64,000 nucleotides of DNA from Apilactobacillus micheneri. GTDB lineage: Bacteria > Bacillota > Bacilli > Lactobacillales > Lactobacillaceae. Both the position numbers and the translations under genes were made by a program. The stretch covers positions 1 to 64,000 of the forward strand of contig NZ_POSO01000001.1 in assembly GCF_002993975.1 (NCBI RefSeq). The letters are read 5' to 3'. This document shows positions 48,596-59,391 of the stretch, in pieces. Position 1 is the stretch's first letter; the number at the start of each line of letters is the position of its first letter. Under the pieces are notes generated by a model, which worked only from the letters and a program-made list of their open reading frames with translations, ran no database searches and was not told where the DNA came from.

Positions 48596-49404
48596 TTTAC
48601 AATCTCCTCATCATTAATATAATTGTTTCCTATATTGAATCCATTTTTTTTCAATTGTAATCTAAGTTTCTCTGAAAAAGGAATTTCTAATCCATAATTT
48701 TCAACATCATCTAATTCATTAAATAATTTTAAAGGAGAAATATTTTTTATAAGATTACCATCTTTTAATAAAAGAACCCTATCAGAATATTGAATTTCAT
48801 TCATATCATGAGTTATAGATAAAACTGTTAATTTATTCTTTATTCTTAATTTATTAATTAAATTTATTATTATTTTTTTTGCTTTAGGATCCAACATACT
48901 AGTAGATTCGTCTAAGATTATTATTTTTGGTAATATAGCTATTACACCTGCTAGAGCAACTCTTTGCTGCTGACCTCCAGAAAGTTTTGATGGGTTGCTA
49001 TCTTTATATTTAAGCATATCAACTTCTTTCAAAGCATTATCAACTATTTTATGCATTTTTGAAATATCGTATTGTCTGTTTTCTAAGCCAAATGCAACAT
49101 CTTCTTTTACTGTAGATGCAACGAATTGATTTTCAGGGTTTTGAAATACTATTCCTATTTTATCTCTAATATTGTCTAAATTTTTATTATCTATTTTTAA
49201 ATTATCTACTATAATATCACCATTATTAGATTTAATTAAACCATCAAGTAAATTAATTAGAGTAGTTTTACCACTACCATTTTTACCAATTATGGATACC
49301 CATTCACCCTCATCAATAGAAAAAGATAAATCGTTAATGGCATTCTTATTTGCATCACCATATTTAAAACTTATATTTCTAACATCAATAATATTATTTG
49401 CCAT
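48565..49404 (-). CDS. ecfA1: ECF transporter ATPase EcfA1
   Basis: A 279-residue ABC ATPase. Walker A GKNGSGKTT, Q-loop FQNPENQFVA, signature KLSGGQQQR and Walker B ILDESTSMLDP (Ser in place of the usual Pro, DES rather than DEP, as in EcfA1). First gene after the putative structured element at 49437-49542, so its expression may be set apart from the ribosomal genes upstream. Confidence 0.95.
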   Translation of the reverse strand: MANNIIDVRNISFKYGDANKNAINDLSFSIDEGEWVSIIGKNGSGKTTLINLLDGLIKSNNGDIIVDNLKIDNKNLDNIRDKIGIVFQNPENQFVASTVKEDVAFGLENRQYDISKMHKIVDNALKEVDMLKYKDSNPSKLSGGQQQRVALAGVIAILPKIIILDESTSMLDPKAKKIIINLINKLRIKNKLTVLSITHDMNEIQYSDRVLLLKDGNLIKNISPLKLFNELDDVENYGLEIPFSEKLRLQLKKNGFNIGNNYINDEEIVKWITQYYSKM

Positions 49405-49436
49405 AGATATCCCTCTAAATAAATAATTTTATGTAT

Positions 49437-49542
49437 AAAAAAATCACTATAAGTATATCAGTGCAAAGTATTTTATACTCCATTCAAGCTAGACTTGGAC
49501 AAACCATCATCATAACGCTCTATACTAATATACCTAGTGATT
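49437..49542 (-). promoter_or_regulatory. candidate structured attenuator between rplQ and ecfA1
   Basis: On the minus strand AATCACTA-GGTATAT (49535-49542 and 49528-49534) pairs with ATATACT-TA-TAGTGATT (49442-49458), a 15-base-pair helix with a two-base bulge. It encloses about 69 bases with smaller hairpins (CAAG-TCTAG-CTTG; AGTAT-AA-ATACT) and is followed by seven T. It has the shape of an intrinsic terminator with a large, internally folded loop. I do not match it to a known riboswitch class. Confidence 0.5.
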
Positions 49543-49579
49543 TATTGTTGCTATTTAAATGTTTATTTTTAATTAATAA

Positions 49580-49963
49580 TTAATCAACTAATTGTAAAAT
49601 AACCATTGATGCACCGTCACCACGACGAGGCATTGTTTTCATAATACGTGTGTAACCACCGTTACGTTCTGCATATTTAGGAGCAATTTCATCAAAAAGC
49701 TTTTGTAATGCAGTAGTAACAGTTACATCATCACCATCTTCTTTTGCATCAGCAACAACATTTTGTAAAAATGCAGCAGCTTGACGACGAGCATGAAGAT
49801 CGCCACGTTTACCAAGAGTGATCATTTTTTCAGCAGTTGAACGTACTTCTTTAGCACGAGCTTCTGTAGTCTTAATTTCACCGTTAACTAATAAATCAGT
49901 AGTTAGGTTACGTAATAATGAACGACGATGTGCACTGGTACGTTGTAATTTACGGTAACTCAT
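49580..49963 (-). CDS. rplQ: 50S ribosomal protein L17
   Basis: A 127-residue L17, with [18 protein letters not shown] at the N-terminus and the C-terminal [16 protein letters not shown] motif. End of the alpha operon and close after rpoA. The next gene on the strand begins 176 bases later, past the putative structured element. Confidence 0.97.
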   Translation of the reverse strand: MSYRKLQRTSAHRRSLLRNLTTDLLVNGEIKTTEARAKEVRSTAEKMITLGKRGDLHARRQAAAFLQNVVADAKEDGDDVTVTTALQKLFDEIAPKYAERNGGYTRIMKTMPRRGDGASMVILQLVD

Positions 49964-49984
49964 AAATGGATATCCTCCTTTATA

Positions 49985-50935
49985 CTAATCTTCTTTACGC
50001 AATGATAATCCAAGGTCTTCTAACTTATGTTTTACTTCAACAAGTGACTTACGTCCTAAGTTTCTAACCTTCATCATATCAGCTTCACTTTTGTCAGTTA
50101 ATTCTTGAACAGTGTTGATTCCAGCACGCTTCAAACAATTGTATGAACGAACAGATAAGTCTAATTCTTCAATTGTCATTTCTAACATTTTTTCCTTGTG
50201 TGTTTCTTCTTTTTCAACCATAACTTCAGCATTTTTAGCTTCATCGGTTAAATCAACAAACATTTCAAGGTGTTCGGTTAAAATCTTGGCAGCTAAACTT
50301 ACAGCTTCACTTGGAGTGATAGAACCATCAGTCCAAACGTCTAAGGTAAGTTTATCGTAATCAGATCTTTGACCAACACGTGCATTTTCAACTTGATAAT
50401 TAACACGTTCGATTGGGGTATAAATGGAATCAACTGGTAAGACACCGATTGGCATTCCATCATTACGAGCCTTATTCTCATCTGCAGAAACATATCCACG
50501 ACCCTTATTGGCAGTCATTCTCATATGGAATGTAGCGCCGTCGGCAACAGTGGCAATGTGTAATTCTGGATTTAATACAGTTACATCACTATCAGCTTGG
50601 ATATCACCAGCAGTTACTTGTGCAGGTCCAGTAACATTGATTTCCATTGACTTTTCTTCATCGTCAGATGATTCAAGTTTTAATGAAAGCTTTTTAATAT
50701 TTAAAATGATTTGTGTTACATCTTCCACTACACCAGGTACAGTAGAAAATTCATGTAAAACATTATCAATTTGAATACTTGTTACCGCAGCACCAGGTAA
50801 AGATGAAAGTAAAATTCTACGCAACGAGTTTCCAAGAGTTGTTCCATATCCACGTTCTAGTGGTTCAACAACAACTTCTCCATAATTATCAGTTTCATCA
50901 ATCTTATGAATATTAGGTTTTTCAAATTCAATCAT
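49985..50935 (-). CDS. rpoA: RNA polymerase alpha subunit
   Basis: A 316-residue subunit that dimerises to start RNA polymerase assembly. The N-terminal domain (about 1-230) contains [22 protein letters not shown] and the C-terminal domain (about 248-310) has [20 protein letters not shown], which contacts UP elements and activators. UP-like A/T blocks do precede the rRNA promoters in this window. Confidence 0.98.
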   Translation of the reverse strand: MIEFEKPNIHKIDETDNYGEVVVEPLERGYGTTLGNSLRRILLSSLPGAAVTSIQIDNVLHEFSTVPGVVEDVTQIILNIKKLSLKLESSDDEEKSMEINVTGPAQVTAGDIQADSDVTVLNPELHIATVADGATFHMRMTANKGRGYVSADENKARNDGMPIGVLPVDSIYTPIERVNYQVENARVGQRSDYDKLTLDVWTDGSITPSEAVSLAAKILTEHLEMFVDLTDEAKNAEVMVEKEETHKEKMLEMTIEELDLSVRSYNCLKRAGINTVQELTDKSEADMMKVRNLGRKSLVEVKHKLEDLGLSLRKED

Positions 50936-51007
50936 TCTTATCTTCTACCCCTTTCAAAACGCTATGAGTTAATATTAATTATTTCCATCTAAAATGATGA
51001 ACATAAA

Positions 51008-51397
51008 TTAAACTCTACGACGCTTTGGAGGACGAGATCCATTATGTGGAACTGGAGTAACATCACGAATAGCAGCAACTTCTAAACCAGTTGATTGAAG
51101 AGCACGGATAGCTGATTCACGACCTGAACCAGGACCTTTAACTGCAACTTCTACAGATTTCATACCATGTTCCATTGATGATTTAGCAGCAGCTTCTGCA
51201 GCCATTTGAGCAGCAAATGGAGTAGATTTACGACTACCACGGAAACCTAAAGAACCAGCAGATGACCATGCAATAGCATTTCCTTGCATATCAGTAATCA
51301 TAACTAATGTGTTATTAAAAGTAGAATGAATATGAGCAACACCAGCTTCGATATTCTTCTTTGCTCTACGTTTACGTGAACCTTTCTTTTGAACCAT
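51008..51397 (-). CDS. rpsK: 30S ribosomal protein S11
   Basis: A 129-residue platform protein that contacts the Shine-Dalgarno helix. [14 protein letters not shown] and the C-terminal [17 protein letters not shown] region are diagnostic. Second ribosomal gene of the rpmJ-rpsM-rpsK-rpoA set, 24 bases after rpsM. Confidence 0.98.
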   Translation of the reverse strand: MVQKKGSRKRRAKKNIEAGVAHIHSTFNNTLVMITDMQGNAIAWSSAGSLGFRGSRKSTPFAAQMAAEAAAKSSMEHGMKSVEVAVKGPGSGRESAIRALQSTGLEVAAIRDVTPVPHNGSRPPKRRRV

Positions 51398-51420
51398 GAT
51401 TTACTAACCTCCTTTATTAA

Positions 51421-51786
51421 TTATTTTTTACCAGCGATGGTAGCTGTCTTTTTACCCTTACGAGTACGAGCATTATTTTTAGTATGTTGACCTCTAAGTG
51501 GTAATCCACGACGATGACGCATTCCACGGTAAGAACCAATTTCTTGAAGTTTCTTGATATTCATTCTTACTTCACGACGTAAGTCACCTTCGATTTTGTA
51601 ACCGTCAACAACTTCACGAATCTTTTCTTCTTGTTCAGAACTTAAGTCACGAACACGAATATCTTCAGAAACGCCAGCTTTTGAAAGAATTTCAGCAGCT
51701 CTACTTTGACCAATTCCAAAGATACTAGTTAAACCAATAACAATACGCTTGTCACGTGGTAAATCAATTCCGGCGATACGAGCCAT
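51421..51786 (-). CDS. rpsM: 30S ribosomal protein S13
   Basis: A 121-residue head protein forming bridges to the large subunit and touching P-site t[24 protein letters not shown] and the C-terminal [14 protein letters not shown] are typical. Follows rpmJ by 30 bases with AGGAGG upstream. Confidence 0.98.
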   Translation of the reverse strand: MARIAGIDLPRDKRIVIGLTSIFGIGQSRAAEILSKAGVSEDIRVRDLSSEQEEKIREVVDGYKIEGDLRREVRMNIKKLQEIGSYRGMRHRRGLPLRGQHTKNNARTRKGKKTATIAGKK

Positions 51787-51816
51787 TAAAATACACCTCC
51801 TGTGATATTAAATAAA

Positions 51817-51933
51817 TTACTTGCCTTGTCTTTGTTTATGTTTAGGATTAGAACAAATAACCATAACACGGCCTTTTCTTCTAATAACTTTACAGTTTTC
51901 ACACATTGGTTTTACTGATGGTCTTACCTTCAT
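51817..51933 (-). CDS. rpmJ: 50S ribosomal protein L36
   Basis: A 38-residue zinc-binding protein ([16 protein letters not shown] at the start). The C11-C14-C27-H32 ligands are all present, so this is the zinc-containing C+ form. GGAGGGT lies before the ATG. It sits in the standard place between infA and rpsM. Confidence 0.97.
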   Translation of the reverse strand: MKVRPSVKPMCENCKVIRRKGRVMVICSNPKHKQRQGK

Positions 51934-51968
51934 TATAATAACCCTCCTATATTTAAAGACAGTACTAC

Positions 51969-52187
51969 TTATTTATAACGGTAAGTAATACGTCCCTTGC
52001 TTAAATCATATGGTGACATTTCAACAGTGACACGATCACCAGGTAATATTCTAATGTAATGCATTCTAATTTTACCTGATACGTGAGCTAAAATTTCATG
52101 TCCATTTTCCAATTCAACACGAAACATAGCATTAGGTAAAGTTTCAGTTACTTTACCTTCAATTTCAATAACATTATCTTTAGACAA
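51969..52187 (-). CDS. infA: translation initiation factor IF-1
   Basis: A 72-residue OB-fold protein that blocks the ribosomal A site during initiation and promotes IF2 and IF3 action. [21 protein letters not shown] and [16 protein letters not shown] mark it clearly. It has its own promoter at 52302-52330, as in other Firmicutes, so it can be expressed apart from adk-secY. Relevant here because start-codon selection seems unusual. Confidence 0.98.
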   Translation of the reverse strand: MSKDNVIEIEGKVTETLPNAMFRVELENGHEILAHVSGKIRMHYIRILPGDRVTVEMSPYDLSKGRITYRYK

Positions 52188-52301
52188 AGAATTTCCTCCT
52201 CGAAACTACGATTCTTTATAAACTTTGGGTACACATTAAAATATTAAATTAAGTAGTATTAATCCCGAAATCGTTAATAAAACCGCAAATACACATGAGT
52301 T

Positions 52302-52330
52302 AGTTTATCATATAAACCAACTTACGGCAA
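52302..52330 (-). promoter_or_regulatory. promoter of infA and the alpha operon
   Basis: On the minus strand TTGCCG (52325-52330), a 17-base spacer and TAAACT (52302-52307) lie in the 163-base gap between adk and infA. Confidence 0.65.
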
Positions 52331-52350
52331 CATTCTAAAATTTTAATAAA

Positions 52351-53007
52351 TTATAGGTTCTTGAGTATTTTGTCAATGTCTTCAGTAACATTATCAATAT
52401 TTTGACTACCATCAACGGTATACAATAAGTCAAGACCTTTGTAAAAATCAATTAATGGTGTATTCATTTTAATGTTTACATCTAAACGATTTTTAACAGT
52501 TTCAGGTTTGTCATCACTACGTTGATAAAATTCATGACCACCACAAATATCACAAGTATTATCAACCTTAGGTTTTTTATATAGTTTATGGTAAGTTGCT
52601 CCACAATTTTTACATATAAATCTACCAGAAAGTCGATCAATAAGAATTTTAGGGTCAACATCAATATTTATAACAGCATCCAATGGACGATCTAAATCAC
52701 TACTAATCTTTTGTAAAGCATTAGCTTGATCAAGAGTTCTAGGAAAACCATCTAACATATATCCTTTTTTAGTATCATCTTGTGCAAGACGATCTTTAAC
52801 AATTCCACATGTTACATCATCAGGAACCAAATTCCCTTTGTCAATATATTGTTTGGCCTTTATTCCCATTTCAGTCTGATTTTTTATAGCGGCCCTAAAG
52901 ATATCTCCAGTAGAGATATGTGGGATTCCATAATTTTTAATAATAGTTTCAGCCTGAGTACCTTTACCAGCACCAGGTAAACCCATTAAAATCAAATTCA
53001 TTGTCAT
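52351..53007 (-). CDS. adk: adenylate kinase
   Basis: Converts ATP and AMP to two ADP. 218 residues with P-loop [24 protein letters not shown], and a long LID domain holding a four-Cys zinc site (CKNCGATYH ... CDICGGHEF), the Gram-positive form. In its usual place between secY and infA. A second ATG two codons in is also possible as the start. Confidence 0.97.
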   Translation of the reverse strand: MTMNLILMGLPGAGKGTQAETIIKNYGIPHISTGDIFRAAIKNQTEMGIKAKQYIDKGNLVPDDVTCGIVKDRLAQDDTKKGYMLDGFPRTLDQANALQKISSDLDRPLDAVINIDVDPKILIDRLSGRFICKNCGATYHKLYKKPKVDNTCDICGGHEFYQRSDDKPETVKNRLDVNIKMNTPLIDFYKGLDLLYTVDGSQNIDNVTEDIDKILKNL

Positions 53008-53033
53008 ATTATTTTTCCTCCTTACACAAAATT

Positions 53034-54350
53034 TTATAAATCTTTAGGTCTAGGATCTTGAATGAATCCAACATATTCTTGCTTCATCATTAATCCACGA
53101 ATTTGACTAATTGTTTGGATAGCAACTCCAACAACAATTAGTAAACTTGTACCTCCAAGTCCAATTGACTCATCAAGATTCCATAAATTTTGTGCAATTA
53201 AAGGAATAAGAGCAACAATTCCTAAGAATAAGGCACCAACAACACTAAGTCTCATAAGCAACTTAGAAACATAGGTTTGTGTTCCATTACCTGGCCAAAC
53301 ACCAGAAATGTAACTACCTTGTTTTTGTAAATTCTTAGACAACTTTTCAGGGTTAACCTGAACGAACGCATAAAAGAATGTAAATAAAACAATTAAGAAT
53401 GTATACAAAGTAGCACCAGATAGAGTTTGCATATTAAAAATATCACTCAAAATCTTGTACCAACCGTCACCAGAATGTTTACTTGCAAAAAACATCAAAA
53501 TAGCTTGAGGTGTTGAAATAAACGAACTGGCAAAAATTACAGGTATAACACCAGCAACATTCACTTTTAAAGGCAAGTAACTGTTATCTGATGCTCCAGT
53601 TTCTCTTCTTGTATATTGAATTGGAATTCTGCGTTCAGCTTGTTGAACCCAAGTAACAAATGTAACAATTATTAGAACTATTATGAACAATAGAATTATA
53701 AATATAATTGATTGCCATAATTGAGAAGAAGTATCTCCAACAATATATTCTTTATATAATTGTTGAATTCCAACAGGAATTCTAGCGATAATCCCAGCAA
53801 AGATTATCATTGAAACACCTTGACCGATTCCTCGATCAGTAATCATGTCACCCATCCAAGTAGTTAACATTGATCCACCGGTTAAAATTAAACCAATACT
53901 TATATAAGTAGAAGGACCTGGATGTTGAACAAGGTTCAAACTACTTAAAGTATTAAATCCAGCTGTTATTCCAATAGACTGTACAAATGCAAGAACTACT
54001 GTTAAAACTCTAGTAACTTGATTTAATTTTTTACGTCCAACTTCACCTTGTTTACTCCATTCAACAAAGCGAGGAACAATATCCATTTGTAAAAGCTGAA
54101 CAATAATTTGTGCAGTAATATATGGTGAAACACCCATAGCGAATAGTGAATAATTAGTTAATCCACCACCACTAAAGGTGTTTAAAATGCTAACCAAACC
54201 AGATGAAGCAACGCTTTGGAGTGCTTTGGCGTTTATTCCAGGAACAGTAATATATGCTCCAAGTCTAAATACAATCAAAACTCCTAAGGTAAAAAGAATC
54301 TTATTTCTAATACTCTTTACTTTAAAAGCGTTTTTCAAGGTTGATAGCAT
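53034..54350 (-). CDS. secY: preprotein translocase subunit SecY
   Basis: The channel-forming subunit of the Sec system, 438 residues with ten membrane helices. [14 protein letters not shown] begins the plug region, and [28 protein letters not shown] (residues about 165-183) and [18 protein letters not shown] match the family. Five bases after rplO. The only SecY in the window. Confidence 0.97.
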   Translation of the reverse strand: MLSTLKNAFKVKSIRNKILFTLGVLIVFRLGAYITVPGINAKALQSVASSGLVSILNTFSGGGLTNYSLFAMGVSPYITAQIIVQLLQMDIVPRFVEWSKQGEVGRKKLNQVTRVLTVVLAFVQSIGITAGFNTLSSLNLVQHPGPSTYISIGLILTGGSMLTTWMGDMITDRGIGQGVSMIIFAGIIARIPVGIQQLYKEYIVGDTSSQLWQSIIFIILLFIIVLIIVTFVTWVQQAERRIPIQYTRRETGASDNSYLPLKVNVAGVIPVIFASSFISTPQAILMFFASKHSGDGWYKILSDIFNMQTLSGATLYTFLIVLFTFFYAFVQVNPEKLSKNLQKQGSYISGVWPGNGTQTYVSKLLMRLSVVGALFLGIVALIPLIAQNLWNLDESIGLGGTSLLIVVGVAIQTISQIRGLMMKQEYVGFIQDPRPKDL

Positions 54351-54355
54351 TTAGA

Positions 54356-54781
54356 TCACCTCAATCTTACCGCCAGCGTTTCAATTGCTGACTTAGCAGC
54401 ATTTGAAAATTTACTTGCTTTTACAGTTAACTTTTTGCTGATTTCACCATTACCAAGAACTTTAACACCGCTCTTAGCATTTTTAATGGCTCCAGATTCT
54501 TTAAGAGTTTCTGGAGTAACTTCAGCACCATCATCAAATTGATCTAAAACAGATAAGTTAACAATAGCATATTCTTTACGGTTAATATTAGTGAAACCAC
54601 GTTTTGGCATTCTACGGTAGAAAGGCATTTGACCACCTTCAAAGCCTAGACGGGTCTTACTACGAGCTTTTTGACCTTTTTGTCCACGACCAGAAGTCTT
54701 ACCTTTACTTCCTAATCCACGACCAAGACGTTGTCTTGATGAACGTGAACCTTCAGCAGCTTTTAATTCATGTAATTTCAT
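54356..54781 (-). CDS. rplO: 50S ribosomal protein L15
   Basis: A 141-residue late-assembly protein with a Gly/Arg-rich extended N-terminus ([20 protein letters not shown] region) that threads into 23S rRNA and a compact C-terminal domain ([12 protein letters not shown] ... [10 protein letters not shown]). Between rpmD and secY in the spc order. Confidence 0.98.
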   Translation of the reverse strand: MKLHELKAAEGSRSSRQRLGRGLGSKGKTSGRGQKGQKARSKTRLGFEGGQMPFYRRMPKRGFTNINRKEYAIVNLSVLDQFDDGAEVTPETLKESGAIKNAKSGVKVLGNGEISKKLTVKASKFSNAAKSAIETLAVRLR

Positions 54782-54808
54782 TATAAAAGTGCACCTCCTT
54801 GTTATTTA

Positions 54809-54991
54809 TTAATCAACTTGTTCAACTTTAACTAAGTGTGCAATATGGAATAGAGCTCCACGAGTTGCTTCGTTATCAGGCTTAACAACAGTACTATTAA
54901 TGCGACCTAATCCTAGTGCACTAACGATTTTACGTTGTTTGGGGAGACGGTGAGTTGCACTATGAGTTAAAGTAATCTTTAATTGAGCCAT
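54809..54991 (-). CDS. rpmD: 50S ribosomal protein L30
   Basis: A 60-residue L30 of bacterial type: [19 protein letters not shown] ... [20 protein letters not shown]. Usual length and position between rpsE and rplO, with AGGAGGGG upstream. Confidence 0.97.
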   Translation of the reverse strand: MAQLKITLTHSATHRLPKQRKIVSALGLGRINSTVVKPDNEATRGALFHIAHLVKVEQVD

Positions 54992-55006
54992 CTTATAAAC
55001 CCCTCC

Positions 55007-55510
55007 TTATTCTGCTAAATGTTGAGCAGAAACGCCACGTAAAGTAGCAACTTTTTCTGCACTCTTCAATGATTTTAATCCGGCAAAAGTTGCACGAATT
55101 GCATTGATTGGAGTATCTGAACCTAAACGCTTACTTGTAACATCGCCGATACCAGCTAATTCCATAACTGAACGAACAGCTCCACCAGCAGCAACTCCAG
55201 AACCTTCTTCAGCAGGTTTTAACATGATCTTACCGCCACCGAATGTACCGATAATTTCATGAGGAATAGTTGTACCAACTCTTGAAACAGTAATTAAGTT
55301 CTTACGACCATCATCAACAGCCTTACGAATTGCATCTGGAACTTCTTGAGCTTTACCAGTTCCAAATCCAACATGTCCATTTCTATCACCAACAACAACT
55401 AAAGCTGCAAAACGTAGACGACGTCCACCTTTAACTACCTTAGTAATACGGTTAATTGAAACGACAGTATCTTCAAGTTCTAACTTATTTGGATCAATAA
55501 ATTCTGCCAT
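55007..55510 (-). CDS. rpsE: 30S ribosomal protein S5
   Basis: A 167-residue protein near the mRNA entry site; [17 protein letters not shown] is the RNA-binding S5 motif and [17 protein letters not shown] the C-terminal domain. Spectinomycin-resistance changes usually fall in the VVKGGRR loop; here it is of wild-type form. Confidence 0.98.
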   Translation of the reverse strand: MAEFIDPNKLELEDTVVSINRITKVVKGGRRLRFAALVVVGDRNGHVGFGTGKAQEVPDAIRKAVDDGRKNLITVSRVGTTIPHEIIGTFGGGKIMLKPAEEGSGVAAGGAVRSVMELAGIGDVTSKRLGSDTPINAIRATFAGLKSLKSAEKVATLRGVSAQHLAE

Positions 55511-55530
55511 TTGTGGTTATTCCTCCTTTT

Positions 55531-55896
55531 TTAAAATTCTAATCCGTTTTCACGTGCAGCATCAGCTAATGCTTGAACACGTCCATGGTATAAGTATCCA
55601 CCACGATCGAAAACAACATTTTTGATATTTTTTTCAACAGCGCGTTTTGCAATTAAAGCACCAACAGAACTTGCTTGTTCTGTTTTGTTTGCACCATTTA
55701 CGTCTTTACTTAAAGTTGAGGCACTAGCAAGCGTAACACCCTCTACGTCATCAATAACTTGAGCGTAGATGTTTTGGTTAGAACGATATACGTTCAAACG
55801 TGGGCACACAGCAGTACCAGAGATCTTGTTACGGACACGCAAGTGACGACGTTGACGTGTCTTATTTTTATCTGGTTTGTTAATCAAAATAGTCAC
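55531..55896 (-). CDS. rplR: 50S ribosomal protein L18
   Basis: A 121-residue 5S-rRNA-binding protein. [26 protein letters not shown] at the N-terminus (key part [15 protein letters not shown]) and the [20 protein letters not shown] end are diagnostic. Between rplF and rpsE. Confidence 0.98.
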   Translation of the reverse strand: MTILINKPDKNKTRQRRHLRVRNKISGTAVCPRLNVYRSNQNIYAQVIDDVEGVTLASASTLSKDVNGANKTEQASSVGALIAKRAVEKNIKNVVFDRGGYLYHGRVQALADAARENGLEF

Positions 55897-55943
55897 CTCT
55901 TAATTGAATTTGTAAAATTGACTAAATAACAAGCAAATACTTA

Positions 55944-56483
55944 TTATTTACCAGTCTTACCTTCCTTACGACGAACAACTTCGCCTTCATAACGAATACC
56001 TTTACCTTTATATGGTTCAGGTGAACGTACAGCACGAACTTTAGCAGCAAAGTCACCAACATGTTCTTTGTTGATACCACTAACATTAATAGTTAAACTA
56101 TCTGGGGTTTCAACTTTTAGATCATCATTGATTTGAATTTCAACAGGGTTTGAGTAACCAACATTTACTTCCAATACTGATCCCTTAGCTTGAGCACGGT
56201 AACCAACACCGACTAATTTAAGGGTTTTCTTAAAGCCATTAGTTACACCTTCAACCATGTTATTTAAGTTAGCACGCATAGTACCGTGCATAGCACGTAC
56301 CTTATTGCTATATCTCACAGCAGGTTCAAATGTTACGATATTATCTTTAACATTCATTTTAATGTTTGGTGAAAATTCACGAGTTAAAGAACCCTTTTCA
56401 CCCTTAACAGTTACATTGTTACCTTCAGTAGTTAATTCAACACTTTCTGGTAAAACAATTTTTCTATAACCAATACGACTCAT
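55944..56483 (-). CDS. rplF: 50S ribosomal protein L6
   Basis: A 179-residue two-domain protein near the GTPase centre. [16 protein letters not shown] at the start, and [25 protein letters not shown] near the end (key part [10 protein letters not shown]). Usual length. Confidence 0.98.
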   Translation of the reverse strand: MSRIGYRKIVLPESVELTTEGNNVTVKGEKGSLTREFSPNIKMNVKDNIVTFEPAVRYSNKVRAMHGTMRANLNNMVEGVTNGFKKTLKLVGVGYRAQAKGSVLEVNVGYSNPVEIQINDDLKVETPDSLTINVSGINKEHVGDFAAKVRAVRSPEPYKGKGIRYEGEVVRRKEGKTGK

Positions 56484-56513
56484 TTATTACACCTCCAGTT
56501 CAAGAGAAAAGTA

Positions 56514-56912
56514 TTACCAAATGTATGCTAATACTTCTCCACCAATTTTTTTAGCACGAGCTTCTTTATCGGTGATAACACCTTCAGAAGTTGAAATAAC
56601 TGCAACACCTAAACCATTTAATACTTTAGGAATTGAATCAGATTTTACATATGAACGTAGACCTGGCTTTGAAATACGTTTCAAACCAGAAATAACATGT
56701 TCATTGTTTTTACCATATTTAAGGAATACACGAATAACACCTTGTTTGTCATCATCCATATATTCAACATCGCGAACAAAACCTTCACGTTTTAAAATTT
56801 CAGCAATGCTTTTTTTAATTTTTGAAGCTGGAACTTCAACAGATTCGTGACGAGCCATATTAGCGTTACGAACTCTTGTTAAAAAGTCAGCGATTGGATC
56901 TGTCATGGACAT
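56514..56912 (-). CDS. rpsH: 30S ribosomal protein S8
   Basis: A 132-residue central-domain protein and, in other bacteria, translational repressor of the spc operon. [19 protein letters not shown] at the N-terminus and [20 protein letters not shown] at the C-terminus. Follows rpsN by 30 bases. Confidence 0.98.
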   Translation of the reverse strand: MSMTDPIADFLTRVRNANMARHESVEVPASKIKKSIAEILKREGFVRDVEYMDDDKQGVIRVFLKYGKNNEHVISGLKRISKPGLRSYVKSDSIPKVLNGLGVAVISTSEGVITDKEARAKKIGGEVLAYIW

Positions 56913-56942
56913 TAACGTAACCTCCTTTTTACTAAGTTAATT

Positions 56943-57128
56943 TTACCAACTTGCCTTCTTCATACCAGGAATTTGGCCCTTATGAGCAAGATCTCTGATA
57001 CATAGACGGCATAAATGAAATTTTTTGTAAACTGAATGAGGTCTTCCACAACGTTCACAACGAGTGTAATTTCTAGTTGAAAACTTAGCAGGACGTTCAC
57101 TCTTTACAATAAGTGCTTTTCTAGCCAT
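56943..57128 (-). CDS. rpsN: 30S ribosomal protein S14 type Z
   Basis: A 61-residue S14 with the four zinc-binding cysteines (CERCGRPH and CRLCIRDLA, residues 24, 27, 40, 43). The short zinc form is the one encoded in the spc operon of Firmicutes, so the gene depends on zinc supply. Confidence 0.98.
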   Translation of the reverse strand: MARKALIVKSERPAKFSTRNYTRCERCGRPHSVYKKFHLCRLCIRDLAHKGQIPGMKKASW

Positions 57129-57143
57129 ATTTATACCCTCCTA

Positions 57144-57686
57144 TTATTTTGCAAATGGCATACCGAATTGAGTCAATAATTCTTTTGATTCTTCATCAGT
57201 ATTTGCAGTAGTTACAACAACGATATCTAAACCACGAACGCGATTAACGTTATCATAATTAATTTCAGGGAAAATTAATTGTTCACGAACACCTAATGTG
57301 TAGTTACCACGGCCATCGAATGAACGATTATTAACACCATGGAAATCACGAACACGAGGTAGTGAAACATTAACTAATTTGTCTAAGAAATCATACATAC
57401 GTTCACCACGTAAAGTAACTTTAGCACCAATTGACATACCTTCACGTAAACGGAAACCAGCAATTGATTTTTTAGCCTTAGTTACTAAAGGTTTTTGTCC
57501 AGAAATTTGAGTTAATTCTGAAACAGCTTCGTCTAAATTCTTAGCATTAGTAACAGCGTCACCAACACCCATATTTAGAACAATTTTATCAAGCTTAGGT
57601 GCTTGCATAATTGATGAGTAGTTAAACTTATCAACTAATGATTTTGAAATTTCATCTTTGTATTTGTCTTGTAAACGGTTTGACAT
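57144..57686 (-). CDS. rplE: 50S ribosomal protein L5
   Basis: A 180-residue 5S-rRNA-binding protein at the central protuberance. [16 protein letters not shown] and [14 protein letters not shown] are typical. The ATG at 57686 (MSNRLQDKY) has AAAGGAGG at proper distance, whereas an ATG seven codons upstream would lie on that motif. Confidence 0.97.
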   Translation of the reverse strand: MSNRLQDKYKDEISKSLVDKFNYSSIMQAPKLDKIVLNMGVGDAVTNAKNLDEAVSELTQISGQKPLVTKAKKSIAGFRLREGMSIGAKVTLRGERMYDFLDKLVNVSLPRVRDFHGVNNRSFDGRGNYTLGVREQLIFPEINYDNVNRVRGLDIVVVTTANTDEESKELLTQFGMPFAK

Positions 57687-57713
57687 GGAAAGGTATCCTC
57701 CTTTCAATTAAAA

Positions 57714-58022
57714 TTAATCGATTGATTTGTTAGATTTTTTGGAAATACGAACTTTCTTACCATTTTCAATTTTGAAACCAACCTTTGTTGGTTCGTTAGT
57801 TGATGGGTCAATTAACATTACGTTAGAAACATGAATAGGTGCTTCAATATCATTGATTCCACCTTGTGGATTTGATTGAGAAGCTTTTTGATGTTTTTTA
57901 ACAATGTTAATACCTTCAACAATTACGCGATCTTGTGATGAGATAGTTTTAGTAACAGTTCCTTCTTTACCTTTATCTTTACCACTAATTACGCGAACTT
58001 TGTCACCAGTTTTAATAAACAT
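57714..58022 (-). CDS. rplX: 50S ribosomal protein L24
   Basis: A 102-residue assembly-initiating protein with an N-terminal KOW motif ([19 protein letters not shown]). [18 protein letters not shown] is the conserved loop. Located between rplN and rplE. Confidence 0.98.
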   Translation of the reverse strand: MFIKTGDKVRVISGKDKGKEGTVTKTISSQDRVIVEGINIVKKHQKASQSNPQGGINDIEAPIHVSNVMLIDPSTNEPTKVGFKIENGKKVRISKKSNKSID

Positions 58023-58054
58023 TTATTGGCACCTCCTTGGTTAACAGTAGTTAA

Positions 58055-58423
58055 TTAAAGTACTTCAGGCGCTAAAGAAACAATCTTCATGAATTTGTTG
58101 TCACGTAGTTCACGTGCAACAGGTCCAAAAATACGTGTTCCTTTTGGACTTTTATCGTCTTGAACTAACACAGCAGCATTTTCATCGAAACGGATGTATG
58201 AACCATCTGAACGACGTGCAACAGCTTTAGTTCTAACAATAACAGCTTTAACAACGTCACCTTTTTTGACAACGCCACCTGGTGTTGCTTGTTTTACAGT
58301 AGCAACAACAATATCACCGATACCTGCATATCTTCTGCTTGATCCACCTAAAACTTTAATAGTTAAAAGTTCACGAGCACCTGAGTTATCAGCAACTTTC
58401 AAACGACTTTCTTGTTGAATCAT
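58055..58423 (-). CDS. rplN: 50S ribosomal protein L14
   Basis: A 122-residue protein at the subunit interface. [20 protein letters not shown] at the start and [24 protein letters not shown] at the end (key part [12 protein letters not shown]) give a full-length match. Confidence 0.98.
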   Translation of the reverse strand: MIQQESRLKVADNSGARELLTIKVLGGSSRRYAGIGDIVVATVKQATPGGVVKKGDVVKAVIVRTKAVARRSDGSYIRFDENAAVLVQDDKSPKGTRIFGPVARELRDNKFMKIVSLAPEVL

Positions 58424-58483
58424 AGCTAATACCCTCCTTCCGGTATTTACTCAGAATACGATAAATTAAAACATTCTAAAATA

Positions 58484-58744
58484 TTAAATAGTAACATCTT
58501 TTTTAACGATATTAACTAAGCGGAAATGTTTTGTAGCTGACAATGGTCGTGTTTCCATAATTTCAACGATATCACCAGTTTTAGCTTCATTGTTTTCATC
58601 ATGAGCTTTGTACTTCTTTGAGTACTTAACACGTTTTCCGTAAGTAGAATGTGTCTTATAAGTTTCAACAACAACAGCAATTGTCTTGTCCATTTTGTCT
58701 GAAACAACACGGCCTCTGTAGACCTTACGCATATTACGTTCCAT
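58484..58744 (-). CDS. rpsQ: 30S ribosomal protein S17
   Basis: An 86-residue OB-fold protein binding 16S r[22 protein letters not shown] is the S17 signature. Two ATG codons are close together; the second, at 58744 (MERNMRKV), lies nine bases after AGGAGG and matches the usual N-terminus, so it is preferred. Confidence 0.96.
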   Translation of the reverse strand: MERNMRKVYRGRVVSDKMDKTIAVVVETYKTHSTYGKRVKYSKKYKAHDENNEAKTGDIVEIMETRPLSATKHFRLVNIVKKDVTI

Positions 58745-58770
58745 TAACATTAACCTCCTTTATCGTATTC

Positions 58771-58965
58771 TTATTTGTTTAATTCTTGTTGACGCAATGC
58801 AGTTTTAATACGTGCAATGTTTTTACGAACCTTCTTCAATCTTGCAGTGTTTTCCAATTGACCAGTAGCTAATTGAAAACGAAGGTTGAATAGTTCTTCT
58901 TTGTAACTTTGTTCTTTTTCATGCATTTGAGCAGTGGTTAGTTCATTAATTTCTTTAGCCTTCAT
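58771..58965 (-). CDS. rpmC: 50S ribosomal protein L29
   Basis: A 64-residue two-helix protein at the exit tunnel. [19 protein letters not shown] is the L29 signature. The ATG at 58965 gives the standard MKAKEINEL start and overlaps the end of rplP; a GTG four codons upstream is an alternative. Confidence 0.96.
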   Translation of the reverse strand: MKAKEINELTTAQMHEKEQSYKEELFNLRFQLATGQLENTARLKKVRKNIARIKTALRQQELNK

Positions 58966-59389
58966 TTGATTCGCCACCTACTTCCTCACGTTTAATAATC
59001 TTTGTTCGAACAGGAAGTTTAGTAGAAGCTAAACGCAAAGCTTCTTTAGCAACTTCATCAGAAACTTCTCCAATTTCAAATAGGATTTTTCCACGCTTAA
59101 CTGGAGCAACCCAACCAGCAGGAGAACCTTTTCCGTTACCCATACGAACCCCTACACCTTTTTCAGTGTAAGATTTATGAGGGAAAATTTTAATCCAAAC
59201 TTTCCCACCACGCTTCATATATCTTGTAATAGCAATACGACAAGCTTCAATTTGACGATTGGTAATCCAATGTGAATCTAAAGCTTTTAAACCGTAACTA
59301 CCAAAAGCAACAGTGTTTCCACCTTTTGAATGTCCACGTAGTTTACCACGGTGTTCACGACGGAACTTAACACGTTTTGGTACTAGCAT
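58955..59389 (-). CDS. rplP: 50S ribosomal protein L16
   Basis: A 144-residue protein near the A-site tRNA elbow. [19 protein letters not shown] at the start, [20 protein letters not shown] in the middle and [19 protein letters not shown] are diagnostic. The end overlaps rpmC. Confidence 0.98.
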   Translation of the reverse strand: MLVPKRVKFRREHRGKLRGHSKGGNTVAFGSYGLKALDSHWITNRQIEACRIAITRYMKRGGKVWIKIFPHKSYTEKGVGVRMGNGKGSPAGWVAPVKRGKILFEIGEVSDEVAKEALRLASTKLPVRTKIIKREEVGGESNEG

Positions 59390-59391
59390 GT

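Noticed and set aside
50112-50774. Plus-strand frames of 82 and 116 codons opposite rpoA.
   Set aside because: They arise from codon structure of the conserved rpoA gene; no promoter or ribosome-binding site and no recognisable domain.
52188-52350. Possible extra small gene in the adk-infA gap.
   Set aside because: No frame with a start and ribosome-binding site is present; the gap is explained by the infA promoter and its leader.
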